DNA of 64,000 nt. Source: Erpobdella octoculata (Eukaryota > Annelida > Clitellata > Hirudinida > Erpobdellidae). Under the pieces are notes generated by a model. It saw nothing but the letters and a program-made list of their open reading frames with translations. It did not search any database and was not told where the DNA came from. The stretch lies in NCBI GenBank assembly GCA_963978895.1, contig OZ022242.1:18636477-18700476 (forward strand), read 5' to 3'. The first letter of the stretch is position 1. Each line of letters opens with the position of its first letter. Below are positions 1 through 11,905 of this stretch, one piece after another. Both the position numbers and the translations under genes were made by a program.

Positions 1-535
1 TTATAGGCTAACAGAAGTTATGAAAGAATGTAAAAGAGAAAATGAGCGGGAACGGGAACGGGAACGGGAGAGCAACCGTGACCGGGAATGGGAGAGCAAG
101 CATGACCGGGAACGGGAGAGCAAGCGTGAGCGGGAACGGGAAAGCGACCGGGAACGGGAAAGCGACCGGGAACGGGAAAGCGACCGAGAACGGGAAAGCG
201 ACCGGGAACGGGAAAGCTACCGGGAACGGGAAAGCGACCGGGAACGGGAAAGTGACCGGGAACGCGGAAAGCGACCGGGAACGCGGAAAGCGACCGGGAA
301 CGCGGAAAGCGACTGGAATCGGGAGAGCAAGCTTGGAAGGAAACGCGAGCAAGAGAGAAAATCGATAACAAAACTTCTGAGCGGGAAAGCGACCGGGAGC
401 TGGAAAACGACCGAGAGCGGAAAAGCGACCGGGAACGCTACGAAAACGGGAAAGTGGAGAAGGGAACGGGAGCGAGAGAGACAAAAATTAGAAAAACCTC
501 TAAAAACCCCGGGCAACGCCGGGTAACCCCGCTAG
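1..535 (+). repeat. Helitron-like element end carrying a GC-rich hexamer satellite
   Basis: Positions about 42-340 are degenerate tandem copies of GGGAAC/GGGAAAGCGACC units. The segment ends with a GC-rich hairpin (CCCGGGCAACGCCGGG, 508-523) followed by CTAG at 532-535 and then a T. A hairpin just upstream of CTRR, next to a T, is the 3' signature of Helitrons. The same terminus recurs at 12206-12209 (+), and in reverse at 16257 and 42164, so this is a dispersed family. No Rep/helicase coding is visible; the long frames here are satellite translations. The left end lies outside the window. Confidence 0.6.
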
Positions 536-540
536 TTGTA

Positions 541-2200
541 TTATAAATAAGTTAAAATAATGTGCCTTTGTAACTGGTTTATTTTCTAACACGTTCCTTA
601 ATATAATAAATTTATTAAAAAATGAAAATTGAAATAATAATGAATATAGTGTGAATACAAGAAAAAAAGTAGGTAACGATAATTACCTGCTTCAATAATT
701 ATAATTATTGAAGCAGGTAAAGCCTCCAAAGTCCACATCATAGTCTCATAATATCTAACTGTACAGCTGCTTTATAAGACTATAAGTTAGTAGTTAAAGT
801 TCAGTGCATCCAAGCCCTTTTTATTGCGGTATTTAATCAGAAAGTTGCGATCTTTTGTCAAACTCGGCCTCGGCGACTCCTTTTATGCCGAGTTGCCGAG
901 ACAAGTTTCGGTCCATCTCCAATTAAAACTTTCTTATAAATCTAAATAGTTTAATTCATCTAAATAGATTATTATAGCAATAAACTTTCAAATCTCACTA
1001 GTACGTGCCTAATAAAACTTCTGTTTTTAATTATTGAAAAAACAATCAAATAGAGTACTTGGATGAAAAAGTTAGAACGAAGTTCGTTTTAAAATTTGCT
1101 GATAATCCCAAGAGCGTAAATTTTGGACAGCTCAAATTGTGGTTAATGCGCAGTTTGCGATCAAAAGGTTAGAAGGGAGGACTGCAGAAAGTGACAAACC
1201 GAGGTGAACACTTGAACACACACACACACACACACACACAGCAAACACAGGTTATATTGCTTGTATATACAAGATATATATCATTATAAAAAAAAGAAGA
1301 AATACTTTATGACCTCATCTGTATAGGCAATAGGGCTTTTATGTTTAACGGTTATAACTAGGTTAGACGATAGAGCGTGATAAGTTGAATTGGTTGAATT
1401 TCGGTTGAATCACTTCTGAATTTTAGGAGATGGGAGATGGAGGACCACTAAAGCGAAACCTCCACAATTGCACATATTGTCATCATACAATTTGCTTTTC
1501 GGATTAAATAGAAAAACACGAAGCATGATCTCCTATATAATAATAATAGCTATCTATAGTAGTTATTACTAGTTATTATTTTATTATATAAAGTCCACGT
1601 TAGAAGCCGTGCACTATAGTTCCATCCCTTTTCTGCCTCGCCCCTCTTCTTTCGTTCATACGTTTTCATTCTGTCAGTTATATTATTTATGTTGACAGAC
1701 ATCAAGAATGAAGGGCCTTGCACGCCTTGGATGTCTGATCGAAGTTCTAAGAATGGGATTCAAGATATTAAACTACAAAATATTTAAGAAAGAAAACGAT
1801 GAATTGTGGAGGCTTGCATGGCTCCGTCCTGCTATAAATAGTTTGAAATAATTTGCAGGAAAAACGAGGTGTTAATTGAAAGATATGTATAAGTGGGATT
1901 GTTATGGTGAAAACGATTAATCAATTATAAAGTAACAATTAATTAATATTTAAGAATTAAAATTGATGGAGACGATGATTGCGAATTGCGAATGTTGAAG
2001 CATGAACAATTTATTCATCCGACAACGTGCATCTCAAAGATAAGCCGAGTTGCTAATAACGGCAAAATTGTTATTTTTTAATTGTTCGCTTATGGTTATT
2101 ATCACTATTTATATTATTATTATTATTATTATTATGTTATTATTATTATTATTGTTGTTATTATTACTACTGCTATTATTAGACTTGTGTTTCGTTTGTT
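541..2200. other. Non-coding AT-rich stretch
   Basis: No reading frame with family resemblance was found. It holds a perfect 38-bp palindrome at 683-720, a short (CA)n run near 1218-1240, and (TTA)n-rich DNA at 2112-2170. Confidence 0.6.
683..720. repeat. Perfect 38-bp palindrome
   Basis: The segment beginning TTACCTGCTTCAATAATT is identical to its own reverse complement over 38 bases with no spacer. It could form a cruciform. No matching transposon ends or target duplication were seen, so its origin is unknown. Confidence 0.8.
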
Positions 2201-2213
2201 AAGGTTAAGTTCT

Positions 2214-2858
2214 CTCTTTCTCTTTCTCTTTCTCTTTCTCTTTCTCTTTCCCTTTCCCTTTCCCTTTCCCTTTCCCTTTCCCTTTCCCTTTCCCTTTCCC
2301 TTTCCCTTTCCTTCTCCTTCTCCCTCTCCCTCTCCCTCTCCCTCTCCCTCTCCCTCTCCCTCTCCCTCTCCCTCTCCCTCTCCCTCTCCCTCTCCCTCTC
2401 CCTCTCCCTCTCCCTCTCCCTCTCCCTCTCCCTCTCCCTCTCCCTCTCCCTCTCCCTCTCCCTCTCCCTCTCCCTCTCCCTCTCCCTCTCCCTCTCCCTC
2501 TCCCTCTCCCTCTCCCTCTCCCTCTCCCTCTCCCTCTCCCTCTCCCTCTCCCTCTCCCTCTCCCTCTCCCTCTCCCTCTCCCTCTCCCTCTCCCTCTCCC
2601 TCTCCCTCTCCCTCTCCCTCTCCCTCTCCCTCTCCCTCTCCCTCTCCCTCTCCCTCTCCCTCTCCCTCTCCCTCTCCCTCTCCCTCTCCCTCTCCCTCTC
2701 CCTCTCCCTCTCCCTCTCCCTCTCCCTCTCCCTCTCCCTCTCCCTCTCCCTCTCCCTCTCCCTCTCCCTCTCCCTCTCCCTCTCCCTCTCCCTCTCCCTC
2801 TCCCTCTCCCTCTCCCTCTCCCTCTCCCTCTCCCTCTCCCTCTCCCTTTCTCTTTCTC
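2214..2858. repeat. Polypyrimidine hexanucleotide satellite
   Basis: Three phases follow one another: TTTCTC repeats (about 2214-2250), then CCCTTT repeats (about 2250-2310), then about 530 bp of nearly perfect CTCCCT repeats. The top strand is pure pyrimidine with mirror symmetry, and the bottom strand has runs of GGG every six bases. The Ser-Pro and Arg-Glu frames through it are repeat translations, not genes. It is followed by CA-rich DNA to about 2915. Confidence 0.95.
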
Positions 2859-3282
2859 TCTCTCTCTCACACACAAACAACACACACACACAGCACACAC
2901 ACAGACACACACAATCACTTAAAAAAATTGTCTTCCCATTACTCGTAGCTTAGCTATTAACTTGATTGGCGCTTGCCTGCAGAAGTTTTCAGGCTTCAAT
3001 TGTTACGTCTTGCTTGAAAAAAGTGACCTGGCACCACCGCTTACAAAACAGAAAACTTAAATATAGCAACTCAATCTTTCTTCTTTCATGTATAATCTTA
3101 TATTAAAAGTTAACTTAACTTCTTTACGTCGTCCATAAATAGCAAAGAGTTACAGCTCGACACCTTAGTATCTCCCAACAAATATTTAAAAAATAATCTT
3201 TAAAAAATGTTTTTCATGTCCTTGTCCTTGGGTTTAGCGGTTTTTCACTTGAACTGTGCTGAGCCATGTATACCATAGATAT

Positions 3283-3470
3283 CTATGCAAGTATACCATA
3301 GATATCTATACATGTATACCATAGATATCTATACATGTATACCATAGATATATGTACATGTATACCATAGATATATGTACATGTATACCATAGATATATG
3401 TACATGTATACCATAGATATATGTACATGTATACCATAGATATATGTACATGTATACCATAGATATACAC
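3283..3470. repeat. 23-bp AT-rich minisatellite
   Basis: About eight copies of a 23-bp unit containing ATACCATAGATATATGTACA lie head to tail. The first copies vary (ATATCTATACATG) and the later ones are nearly uniform. Each unit carries short palindromes (ACATGT, TATACC/GATATC-like). Confidence 0.9.
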
Positions 3471-3499
3471 CTACTCTGTGCACATGCGTGTGTGTGACT

Positions 3500-4838
3500 T
3501 CGTTCACTGCACCTTCTTTAACCCAAGTTCAATGGGATTAAGTATGTGGCCCACATTACGCTCGATAACTTATTTTTATGACCATACCTTTTTATTATCC
3601 TTACTTTGTTCTGCTGAGCCTTAAAAATAAATAACGGATAAAAAGTTATTTCTTCCGATTTTCTTAGCATTTTAAAGTTTTTTAATGTTTCTCTCGATCT
3701 TTATTTTATTTACTATTTCACAAAAATGTAAACCAAAATGACGTCAATGAATGAGCGTAACTTACAATGTTTGTGTTGATGGGTGTATATATATAGAATA
3801 TATTCTATATATATGGATGGGTGTAACGTAATTGTTAATTTATCGATGGAAGTGGAAAACCACGGCGAATTTTTTCTATCTCTGAAGGTCGTTTGATGTC
3901 ATTCCATCATTGTGAACAATTTCTCTTGCTACCATAATTTTAACCACAAGTCACATCCACGCTACTTCAATTTAAATACTTCTACTTCTTTTTCTGCTTC
4001 TACTATGCACTTTTTACTTCTACTTCTTTTACTACCTCTACTTTTGTACTTCTAGTTCTTTTCTAGATTTTGAACAGCACTCGTTTACAACTATACCACA
4101 CGGTACCAGACTACCAAAGCGACAGACAAATCTTCAATCAGCTCTCAAACTTAAGACTTCCACGCCATTGGTCGGTTCGTAAGCGGTGCGCTCTCGTAGC
4201 TGTGTTTTTTTTTTAAATTATATCTAGGGTCGTGAGGCGTGTGTTTCTACTCTCTCTTTCATTCACTCGCTCTCTCTTTTCTCTCTCTTTCTTTTCTTTC
4301 TCTCTCTCTTCTGCCTCTGTTTCACTCTCACACTTTCTCTCCTCTCTCTTTTTTGAAAAGGTCGCTCGTGTGCGGCCTCGCCGGTTAAATAAGCAGCTAT
4401 GCTACTCTACTACTACTACTACTATCACTACTATTACTATATTTGCTGATGCTTCTACTACTACAAATAATAATACGTGAACTTCAATTGCGATTGTCAC
4501 AACAAATGTTTACGTTAAGTACGGCTGCGAGCGTTTTTTTCGCGTGTAACTTCGACACCTTCGAGAAATTTCTTTTATCGCCTCGTCGTCAGGTTTCGAT
4601 TGAATCGGATCATATTTTCGATAATTTAGAAGAAAAAAAGTTCGATTTTGTGCTCTGAGTTCTGCTTCGGTATAAAGTTCTGACGTCGTTAAAACGATAT
4701 CACACTGGTGGAACCGATAAATCAGCATCTTCATCATCTTCATCTGTTTTATGTTTGCCTAACAGATGAATACATTTGTTGCTTCCAACAATTAGAAAGA
4801 CAACTTCCAACAAGTTGGTTACTTTGAAAAACTGCGAA
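3500..4838. other. Upstream region of the Cip/Kip-like gene
   Basis: No coding exon was recognised. There is a 28-bp AT palindrome near 3788-3818, a pyrimidine-rich CTCTCTTT tract at 4245-4355 and a (CTA)n run at 4405-4465. Promoter and 5' UTR of the gene at 4839 probably lie here, but no core element can be defined. Confidence 0.4.
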
Positions 4839-6566
4839 ATGAAGTTGAAAGACGAGGTTACAAGTACCTCACATGATGTGGCACCAGTGATTGACAACGT
4901 CAACCATCCGTCAACAGTATCGTCATCACTATCGTCGTTATCATTTCCAGGAATCCAAGCCAGTGCATCTCCAACGACGCATCTGCTTTTAAATACAACT
5001 TCATCAACTTTACCGCCGTCTTCATCATCATCATCATCACTACCACCTTCATCATCGTTACCATCATCATTACCATCATCATCATTGTTACCATCATCAT
5101 CATCATTGTTACCATCATCATTATCGTTAACATCATCATCATCGTCGTCATCATCAACAGCGGTTTTTGTTTTGACATCACTGCACTTGGAACCGGTATC
5201 GACCAGCGTTACAGCAACTACCAGTTCAACATCATCCCTCATAACGCCGTTCTCCAAACTTTTGTCTCCTCAGAAATCGGTGACATCTCCGGCTGGGCAT
5301 GCTGTTACGTCATCAACCAGTTCCGCTGTTGGGTCGCATTCGGTCAGCAAGTGTCTGTTCGGTCCAAGCGATTCACGTCAGAACAAGGAAGATTTCAAGA
5401 AAATAATGGGTTATTTGGCCAGAGAATCTAACACGTCCGCTGGACAACGACAGAGGTGGCAGCCATTGGAGGATAGTGAATCGAATTGTACGGCATATGA
5501 TGTTACTGAAACAACTAAAAACGATCTAGCTAAAAGATGCCTGACACCAACAGGGAATATTTGCACTAACAATAACATCAGCAGCAATGGCAACGGAACG
5601 GAGGAGAGTCCTCAGATTAAAAGACGACGAACCGAAGGACACCTGGACGATTACTACACGAGGGGCAAAAAGATGACCATTTACACTTTGAAAGAGTTCC
5701 CGGAAGATACAGGGGTCACGGTCTGGAAATCACCGAGTAAGTTCGGAAATAATATGCTGGGTGCGACGGTTCGTTTGGTCCCCAAAACAACGCCATTGAG
5801 ACTTTTTCCAGAAGGTGATTCCAAACCTAACAGAAGCGAGGTTAGTCCAATTTTAACTGGCGAACCTCTCAGCCCCAATGAATGTGCCGCCAACGATTTG
5901 GTTCATCCTGGGCCGCAGAAACCCGTGTTCTTAAATTGGCCCGAAGGAAGTGGGGCAAAAGAATCGACTTCGGAGATAGTTCAAGGCGCTAAAATAGTAC
6001 CGGTTATCACTTTAAAGCAATACAAACGACCGAGGTACAGATCTCAGTCCAACCCAGATATGAAATGCCGTACAGACACCGTCAATATGAAGCACACCAA
6101 TTCAAACTCGTTGAAAACGAGATCAGAACTCTTACGATTGCCTCGTTCCACATCAAAAAATACTCAAGCTAATAAATTTGACCACAATAACAACAGCGAC
6201 ACTTTTCCAGACTCAAATTCTTCCAGCGACAGCAACGGATTCAGAAGTGTGGACTGCGATTTAGCAGACACGACATCCCCATTGAAGCAACTAGCCGGTG
6301 ATTCAGACATGCTAACTGATAAAGTATTCAGCAATATTTCTAACGATGATGAACATGAGGTCAGCAGTTCAAGTGCGAGAGCTGCAAACGGCTGTCCCAA
6401 GGACGATCATCACAACTTCCATCTTCAAGATCATCAAACTCAGGGTGATCCCTATCTGAAGTTGATGAAGAACCGGGAGAACATTGGTTTTGTGCCAATA
6501 AACTATCTTTTAGATTGCAGAGAAGATACAAATGAATCGATAGATGAGGTTAAAGATCAATGTTAA
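4839..6566 (+). CDS. Cip/Kip-family CDK inhibitor-like protein
   Basis: Open reading frame of 575 residues. The frame opens at 4770 after an in-frame TGA, and 4839 is the first ATG. The N-terminus is Ser/Thr/Pro-rich, with a serine tract encoded by a TCA microsatellite (about 5018-5160). Near residue 170 comes KCLFGPSD, then a charged helix-like stretch and QRQRW. This matches the order of the Cip/Kip inhibitory domain: an RxLFG cyclin-binding motif, a helix, then the QRxW segment that contacts the CDK. Further on are a basic KRRR cluster (possible nuclear signal) and DDYYTRGKK, placed like the tyrosine 3-10 helix that enters the CDK ATP site in p27. Family members normally block cyclin-CDK complexes in the nucleus. 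It is much longer than p21/p27 or Dacapo. The remaining C-terminus is unrecognised. A candidate AATAAA lies at 7808. No intron is needed, but an upstream exon cannot be excluded. Confidence 0.65.
   Translation: MKLKDEVTSTSHDVAPVIDNVNHPSTVSSSLSSLSFPGIQASASPTTHLLLNTTSSTLPPSSSSSSSLPPSSSLPSSLPSSSLLPSSSSLLPSSLSLTSSSSSSSSTAVFVLTSLHLEPVSTSVTATTSSTSSLITPFSKLLSPQKSVTSPAGHAVTSSTSSAVGSHSVSKCLFGPSDSRQNKEDFKKIMGYLARESNTSAGQRQRWQPLEDSESNCTAYDVTETTKNDLAKRCLTPTGNICTNNNISSNGNGTEESPQIKRRRTEGHLDDYYTRGKKMTIYTLKEFPEDTGVTVWKSPSKFGNNMLGATVRLVPKTTPLRLFPEGDSKPNRSEVSPILTGEPLSPNECAANDLVHPGPQKPVFLNWPEGSGAKESTSEIVQGAKIVPVITLKQYKRPRYRSQSNPDMKCRTDTVNMKHTNSNSLKTRSELLRLPRSTSKNTQANKFDHNNNSDTFPDSNSSSDSNGFRSVDCDLADTTSPLKQLAGDSDMLTDKVFSNISNDDEHEVSSSSARAANGCPKDDHHNFHLQDHQTQGDPYLKLMKNRENIGFVPINYLLDCREDTNESIDEVKDQC
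5018..5160 (+). repeat. TCA/TCG microsatellite inside coding sequence
   Basis: Tandem TCA/TCG/TTA triplets encode Ser/Leu/Pro runs in the Cip/Kip-like protein. Length changes here would stay in frame. The antisense frame is Asp/Asn-rich and is a shadow. Confidence 0.85.
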
Positions 6567-9250
6567 AATGCGAAAAATTTAGAAGCTGAAGTCTAAGAGT
6601 CATGCCGGCATCGGTGGCTGTTCGTTACGGCCGGTTAGCTTTCTTCTTCAAGCGGAATCAGCTGTGGGGATGGGGGGGGGGGGGTGATTTTTAAGCTACG
6701 TAGTTCAGCAGCATTCTTTATAAATCACTTGCTTATCAAACTTATCGAAGAACAGAAATGAGAGAACAAAAATTAGGAGAAGAAGAAGTGATGTCGTTTG
6801 AGTCTACCAACTCAAAGTTTTTTTTTAATTTTCTTTTAATTGCAAAATAATTTCTAAAAAAATATTTTTAAATTGTAACAAAGCGTTCTATTTTCAATTT
6901 TTCAACATTTTACGTCAAATTTGCTTTCGCGCACGGCAGCATCATCTTAAACTTACACACAATTACTTACATATAGGTTGATGGCCATTTAAGGCCAGTT
7001 GTTTTGTTTCTTGTTTCTTGTTTTTATTTCTTTGCAAGCACCAGGGTGGACGAGGAGTTTCGTCGCCATGGACCCTGGATGGATTTTCCAGCCCTGCACC
7101 TTCTCCTCCCTACGTTGTTGCGCGCAAATGTTGAGCTTCCGAAGCTTGTTGTTTTTTTTTTTAATCCTCGTTGTTTTACTTGGCAGCAATCAGATTTAAT
7201 GTTCTTTTTCTTTTTAACTAATTATTTATTTCCATTTTTCTTCGAGCATCAGCGACACGTTATATTCATTTCAATTGATTAATTGTTTAAGTTCCATGTC
7301 GGTTCATTTTGAATGTTTGTGTACACATTTCGATTATTTTCGATTGTACCCATGCGTACCTGTCTTGGTGATTATTAACTGATTATTATAATGTTGCAAG
7401 TATATACACACAGAAGTCAACATCTAACTTTATTCTGCCGGTTGTAACTTAGGATCGTATCGATAGGTTAAAGCAAGCCAGTGTCCTCGTTCAATGTCAT
7501 CGTCGCCTTCACCATCAATATCACCACCACTAATACATCATCATCATCTCCTTCGTCACCATCACAATCGTCACCATCGTTTTCGTCATTATCATCATAA
7601 TCATCGTCATTGTCTGGGAGTCCTCAATTTCAATACTATGTTTTTGAAGAACGTATTTTTCCTTATCGTTATTGTCATTGTGATTATAAGACGGCTTCAT
7701 CACTTCAAATAATCGTCACAAGTTATGGTGCATGCTTCGGTATTATACTCTATTGTAAACAATGGCGATTGTAATAATAACTAATATCAATGTAATGGTA
7801 ACGATAAAATAAATATCAACAATATTATTTTCTTTTCATTTGAATTTATTTGGTATTTATTTAACAAGAATATTTTACATCTACTTTGTTGACTTCGCCT
7901 TAAAATATTCAGTTTTATGCTCGGCGCGCTCACTCACTTGAATAAGGCATGCAAAACAACCCTGGTTATAAATGCGACTTGGGATTTTTAAGCGACCTTG
8001 GATGGAGACGACTTTGAATGCTCAAAAAAACATGTTTGTTTGTTTATCGCGTCGAATGCAGACAGTTTAAGTTGGCTGTGCTCCGTTAAAACGATAATCA
8101 AATTCGCCAGTCAGTCCTAAGCCTGGATGGGGTAGGGAAGTGAGTAAAAAACAATATCAAATTATAGCAGGAAATTTATTGGTATTTCTTGTATACTGCT
8201 ATTCCGGTCTTAAAAAACGTTAAAATTGAGAGTTCATATATGTTTATTAAATTATTTGTGCAAAATTAAAGTAAATAAATTCACCAAATTGCCAATATAA
8301 TATTTTTAAACGCTTCAAATCAAATGTTTGTTGGGAAGAAGAGACAACTGGCGAGCAAACGAGTAAGTTTTCAAGTTACCGCAGAAAACCACAAGAATAA
8401 CTGAAAAATAAAAATGATGATGATCTCGATGGTGGAAATAAGATATGACGATGTTTATAATGTTAGATATGAGTTATGGCCATGTATCAGCGACCAGAAA
8501 TTCTGCTGGCCCTTGATGGCACTGGTGGAGGTCTGTCGAGAGGTGTTCGTAGTCTGCTCTTCAGTCGTACCTTTATAAAGTTTCTTGATTTGAGTGCCAT
8601 TTTAATTGATAAAATGAAAGAATATAAACACTTAAATTAAAGTAATACAACAATATAAAGTGGATTCATTTTGACTTTCAAAATTTGTGTTTCTTATACA
8701 TAAAAAACTTGAAGAGCGGACACAGAATTCTAAGAACAGGGGGATGCCATGCATCTGCACAAAGGAAGTGTGCGTTGTAAATCTTCACTTTACCAACATT
8801 TATTAGAGGCGTAGCTAGGGGGCAGGAGAACACGTGTTACGGGAGCCATTTGGAAGGAGCGACAACATTTTAGAAAAAGTACCTACAACTACTCTCCAGT
8901 TATCAACTATTGTGGAAGACAAAAGTGCATGATGTTTTGGAATTTTTTGGAAAAAGTACCTGCGACTCCAACCCTCGGTAATTAGCTATTCTTCAGTTTG
9001 ACAATTTTTAATGTGGCGTAAATCAGCAGACTTCTAGGCCATTATTAGGGGAAACGTTCACTGATGGAAATTTCTAAGAGTACATTTGTTAGAACTTGTC
9101 CCCGATTGACAAAAACTCTAGCACAAGAGATATGAACCACTGATTAGGAACACCTGTGGCCTGTGATTACACTACACTGTGCCAAATTTTATGTTTTTAT
9201 TAGAGGGCGGAACCAGAGTGTCGCGAGCGCCCCCTTAAATCCACTACTGA
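6567..9250. other. Downstream and intergenic DNA with decayed repeats
   Basis: No gene was recognised. A (CAT/CGT)n-like stretch lies at 7495-7610. About 8100-8230 resembles the dispersed repeat also found at 12235-12400 and 61255-61430. The span about 8808-9250 begins GGCGTAGCTAGGGGGC and ends GCCCCCTTAAATCCACTACTG, which looks like an old, decayed inverted-terminus DNA transposon. Confidence 0.4.
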
Positions 9251-9284
9251 AAACGGTGAAGTTAATATAAAGGATTTTAAAACT

Positions 9285-9325
9285 TTTCAAAACCCAGGAA
9301 ACGCAGGACACCTTGCTAGTATATT
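9285..9325 (+). repeat. Helitron-like 3' terminus (partial)
   Basis: AACCCAGGAAACGCAGGACA is followed by CTTGCTAG and a T. This is a degraded copy of the hairpin-plus-CTAG terminus seen at 508-535 and 12180-12209. A reverse copy fragment (CCGGCGTTGCCCGGG) starts at about 9343. Confidence 0.4.
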
Positions 9326-9519
9326 AATTATATATGCTATCTCCGGCGTTGCCCGGGTTTTTTTCTTGTTTTTTTTTATTCAATTCTATTTATCTCAGTT
9401 ATTATTGAGCCTTTTTTTAATTTTAAAAAGTCTATGTCACTCCATGAAACCTCATCTTTCTTTTGTAACGTTCCCTTCGTTTTCAAAGTCCTCCGTTTTG
9501 GCAGGCATAAAGAACACAC

Positions 9520-9707
<188 letters not shown>

Positions 9708-9909
9708 CTCGTGTCATAGTGTTTGACTTCAAACTCCTCCGAAACGGCTGAACCAATTTTTATGAAAGTTTTTGTGTATATTTGGTAGGTTTGAGAATAG
9801 GTTGTAAGCTATTTAGAATATTTTTTAAAAATTATTTTAAAAAGTTCTAATGGAAAAACAAAGAGGTGCAATTATGCCCTTTTCATAGGAAAATGCAACA
9901 GATAGAAAT

Positions 9910-10172
<263 letters not shown>

Positions 10173-10335
10173 TGTAAAATCGATGATTTTACGATCAGTT
10201 TCCCATTGATAGAGATTAATAGGATTTATTAAGCTTAATTAATTATTTTTCCAATAAACTGCAAAACTATTCTATTGAGCCCGGTATACGATTTGGTGAT
10301 ATCGTAACATTGGTGTCAGAATTGGGATTTCAAGA

Positions 10336-11821
10336 ATGGTTTTGAAAGCATTGGATGAGCTCTCGATAGTATAGTTGAGGCGGGAACTTAGGAAACGAGA
10401 GCTCAGTGATAAAGGAAGAAAGTCTGAGCTCGTGGACCGCCTCCGGACGTCATTGGAGGACAATGGGTTTGACCCAGAAGAGTATGAGTTCGAAACAGAA
10501 AATGAATTAATGAAGGCTCTGAACAAAATGGCGGAAGAAAACAGAGCAGCACAGGAGGAAAACAGAGCAGAACAGCAGGAAATGAAGAAATTTCTTGAAC
10601 TCCTCAATGGTGACACAAACAATTGCGGAAACAAAAAAGAGGGTCATGATGATGAGCCATGCAAAGTTGTTCAAGATGAACCATGCAAGGATGTTCAAGA
10701 TGAACCATGCAAGGATGTTCAAGATGAACCATGCAAAGATGTTCAAGATGAACCATGCAAAGATGGTCATGATGATGAGCCTGTCAAAGACGGTCATGAT
10801 AATGAACCTTGCAAGGATGCTCAAGATGAACCATGCAAAGATGGTGACAGTGATACAGTCGTTTTGGACGTCGAAAACAAAACTAAAGAAGATAAGAAGA
10901 ATGTTGAAAACGAAATGCAAAACGATGAGGATGAAAGTGACGATGATGATTATAATAATGGCAATAACAACTATGGCTTTTACCCATACAGCGACGGTTC
11001 TGAAACGGAAGCTTCCATAACAGACGACGGCACCGAATATTCAGGGTAAGATTTTAGCGACGAATCTGACTCGGATGAAGCAACCGATGATTTAGAAAAG
11101 GACGAAAATCCAATGGAGAAATACATCAAAGTTAACTTGACAAAAAAAGAAGACACTGATTTGAGAGACGATGGCGATAATTTGAAGAAAGATCCGCTGG
11201 ACGATACGAAAGTTGACACCGACGAAAGAGCCGAGTTGGAATGTGAAAAGAAAACGTTCGATTGTAGCTTGGAAGAAAACAAACATGACGGCGATGAACT
11301 TCTCCAAAACAACAATAGCAATGCAGCAAGACAAAACTCTGAAAAAAAAGCCAAGAACAGAGAACGGTACCGAGGGTTCTAAATAAGATGAATCCACAGA
11401 AGATTCTAGATCAGATAGACTAAGAGTCATTGTAAAATCAAATAACAGTTTGATGAAGGGATTTATTGGATTTATGGAACGTGTTTTCGAAAAACCTTTT
11501 GAAGAGTTTCTTGAGAAAGATCTAAAAGATGTGAAGGAAGAAAAAGCAGACAATTCCGATAAACCGTGCAAAGATGTTCAGGACGAGGCATGCAAAAAAG
11601 GCTGTGATGAACCGTGCAGAAATGGCGACGATGAGCCAAAGAAAGACTCTGTTGATGAGTCAAAGAAGGACTGGAAGAAACTGCATCAAACGGTCAAGAG
11701 ACTTGACCATGTTGTTTGCGAATTGCGGTCAAAGCCACGAGTAAAGATCAAGGTATTTTGTGTTTGTGGCCGAGTCGCATTTCTCAAAAGCGACTATGCT
11801 GTTCGGGACGAACAGAATTAA
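10336..11821 (+). pseudogene. Broken SAP-domain, Asp/Glu/Cys-repeat protein of the retroelement
   Basis: Coding appears to start at ATG 10336 but hits TAG at 10372. Right after it comes a SAP-like helix-loop-helix (LRKRELSDKGRKSELVDRLR), a fold used for DNA or RNA binding. Next come a charged coiled-coil-like segment (EENRAAQEENRAEQQ) and seven or more tandem copies of DEPCKDVQ/DEPCKDGHD (10650-10850). A TAA at 11047 interrupts the same frame, which then runs to 11382. A shift to another frame carries the end (11450-11821), with more DEPCK-like units and a final CVCGRVAF. By position it would be the gag-equivalent of the element. The role of the Cys repeats is unknown. At least two stops and one frameshift make it a relic. 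Confidence 0.6.
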
Positions 11822-11834
11822 GAAGGGGGTAATC

Positions 11835-11905
11835 ATGTAAAATCGCTGATTTTACGATCAGTTTCCCATTGACAGAGATTAATAGGATTTATTAAGCTTA
11901 ATAAA
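11835..11905 (+). repeat. Right LTR fragment of the SAP-domain element
   Basis: This matches the left LTR from TGTAAAATCG to AAGCTTAATA with a few differences, then runs into T-rich DNA and (TA)n. It is therefore truncated. Confidence 0.65.

Larger units (their letters stand above)
10173..11905 (+). mobile_element. Short-LTR retroelement encoding a SAP-domain protein, no pol
   Basis: Two direct repeats start TGTAAAATCG at 10173 and 11835 and match for about 70 bp. The left one can be followed to GTAACA at about 10308, giving an LTR of about 135 bp; the right one is cut short near 11905. Directly after the left LTR is TTGGTGTCAGAATTGGGA, which begins with TGG like a tRNA primer-binding site. 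Just before the right LTR is the purine run AAGAAGGGGG, a polypurine-tract candidate. The interior codes only for an acidic SAP-domain protein. No protease, reverse transcriptase or integrase was seen, so it looks non-autonomous. A related decayed copy lies at about 27450-28260. Confidence 0.65.

Noticed and set aside
2082..2948. Long Ser-Pro and Arg-Glu/Arg-Gly frames
   Set aside because: They are translations of a hexanucleotide satellite on both strands in several frames at once.
4700..5257. Asp-rich reverse-strand frame
   Set aside because: It is the antisense shadow of the serine tract in the Cip/Kip-like gene.
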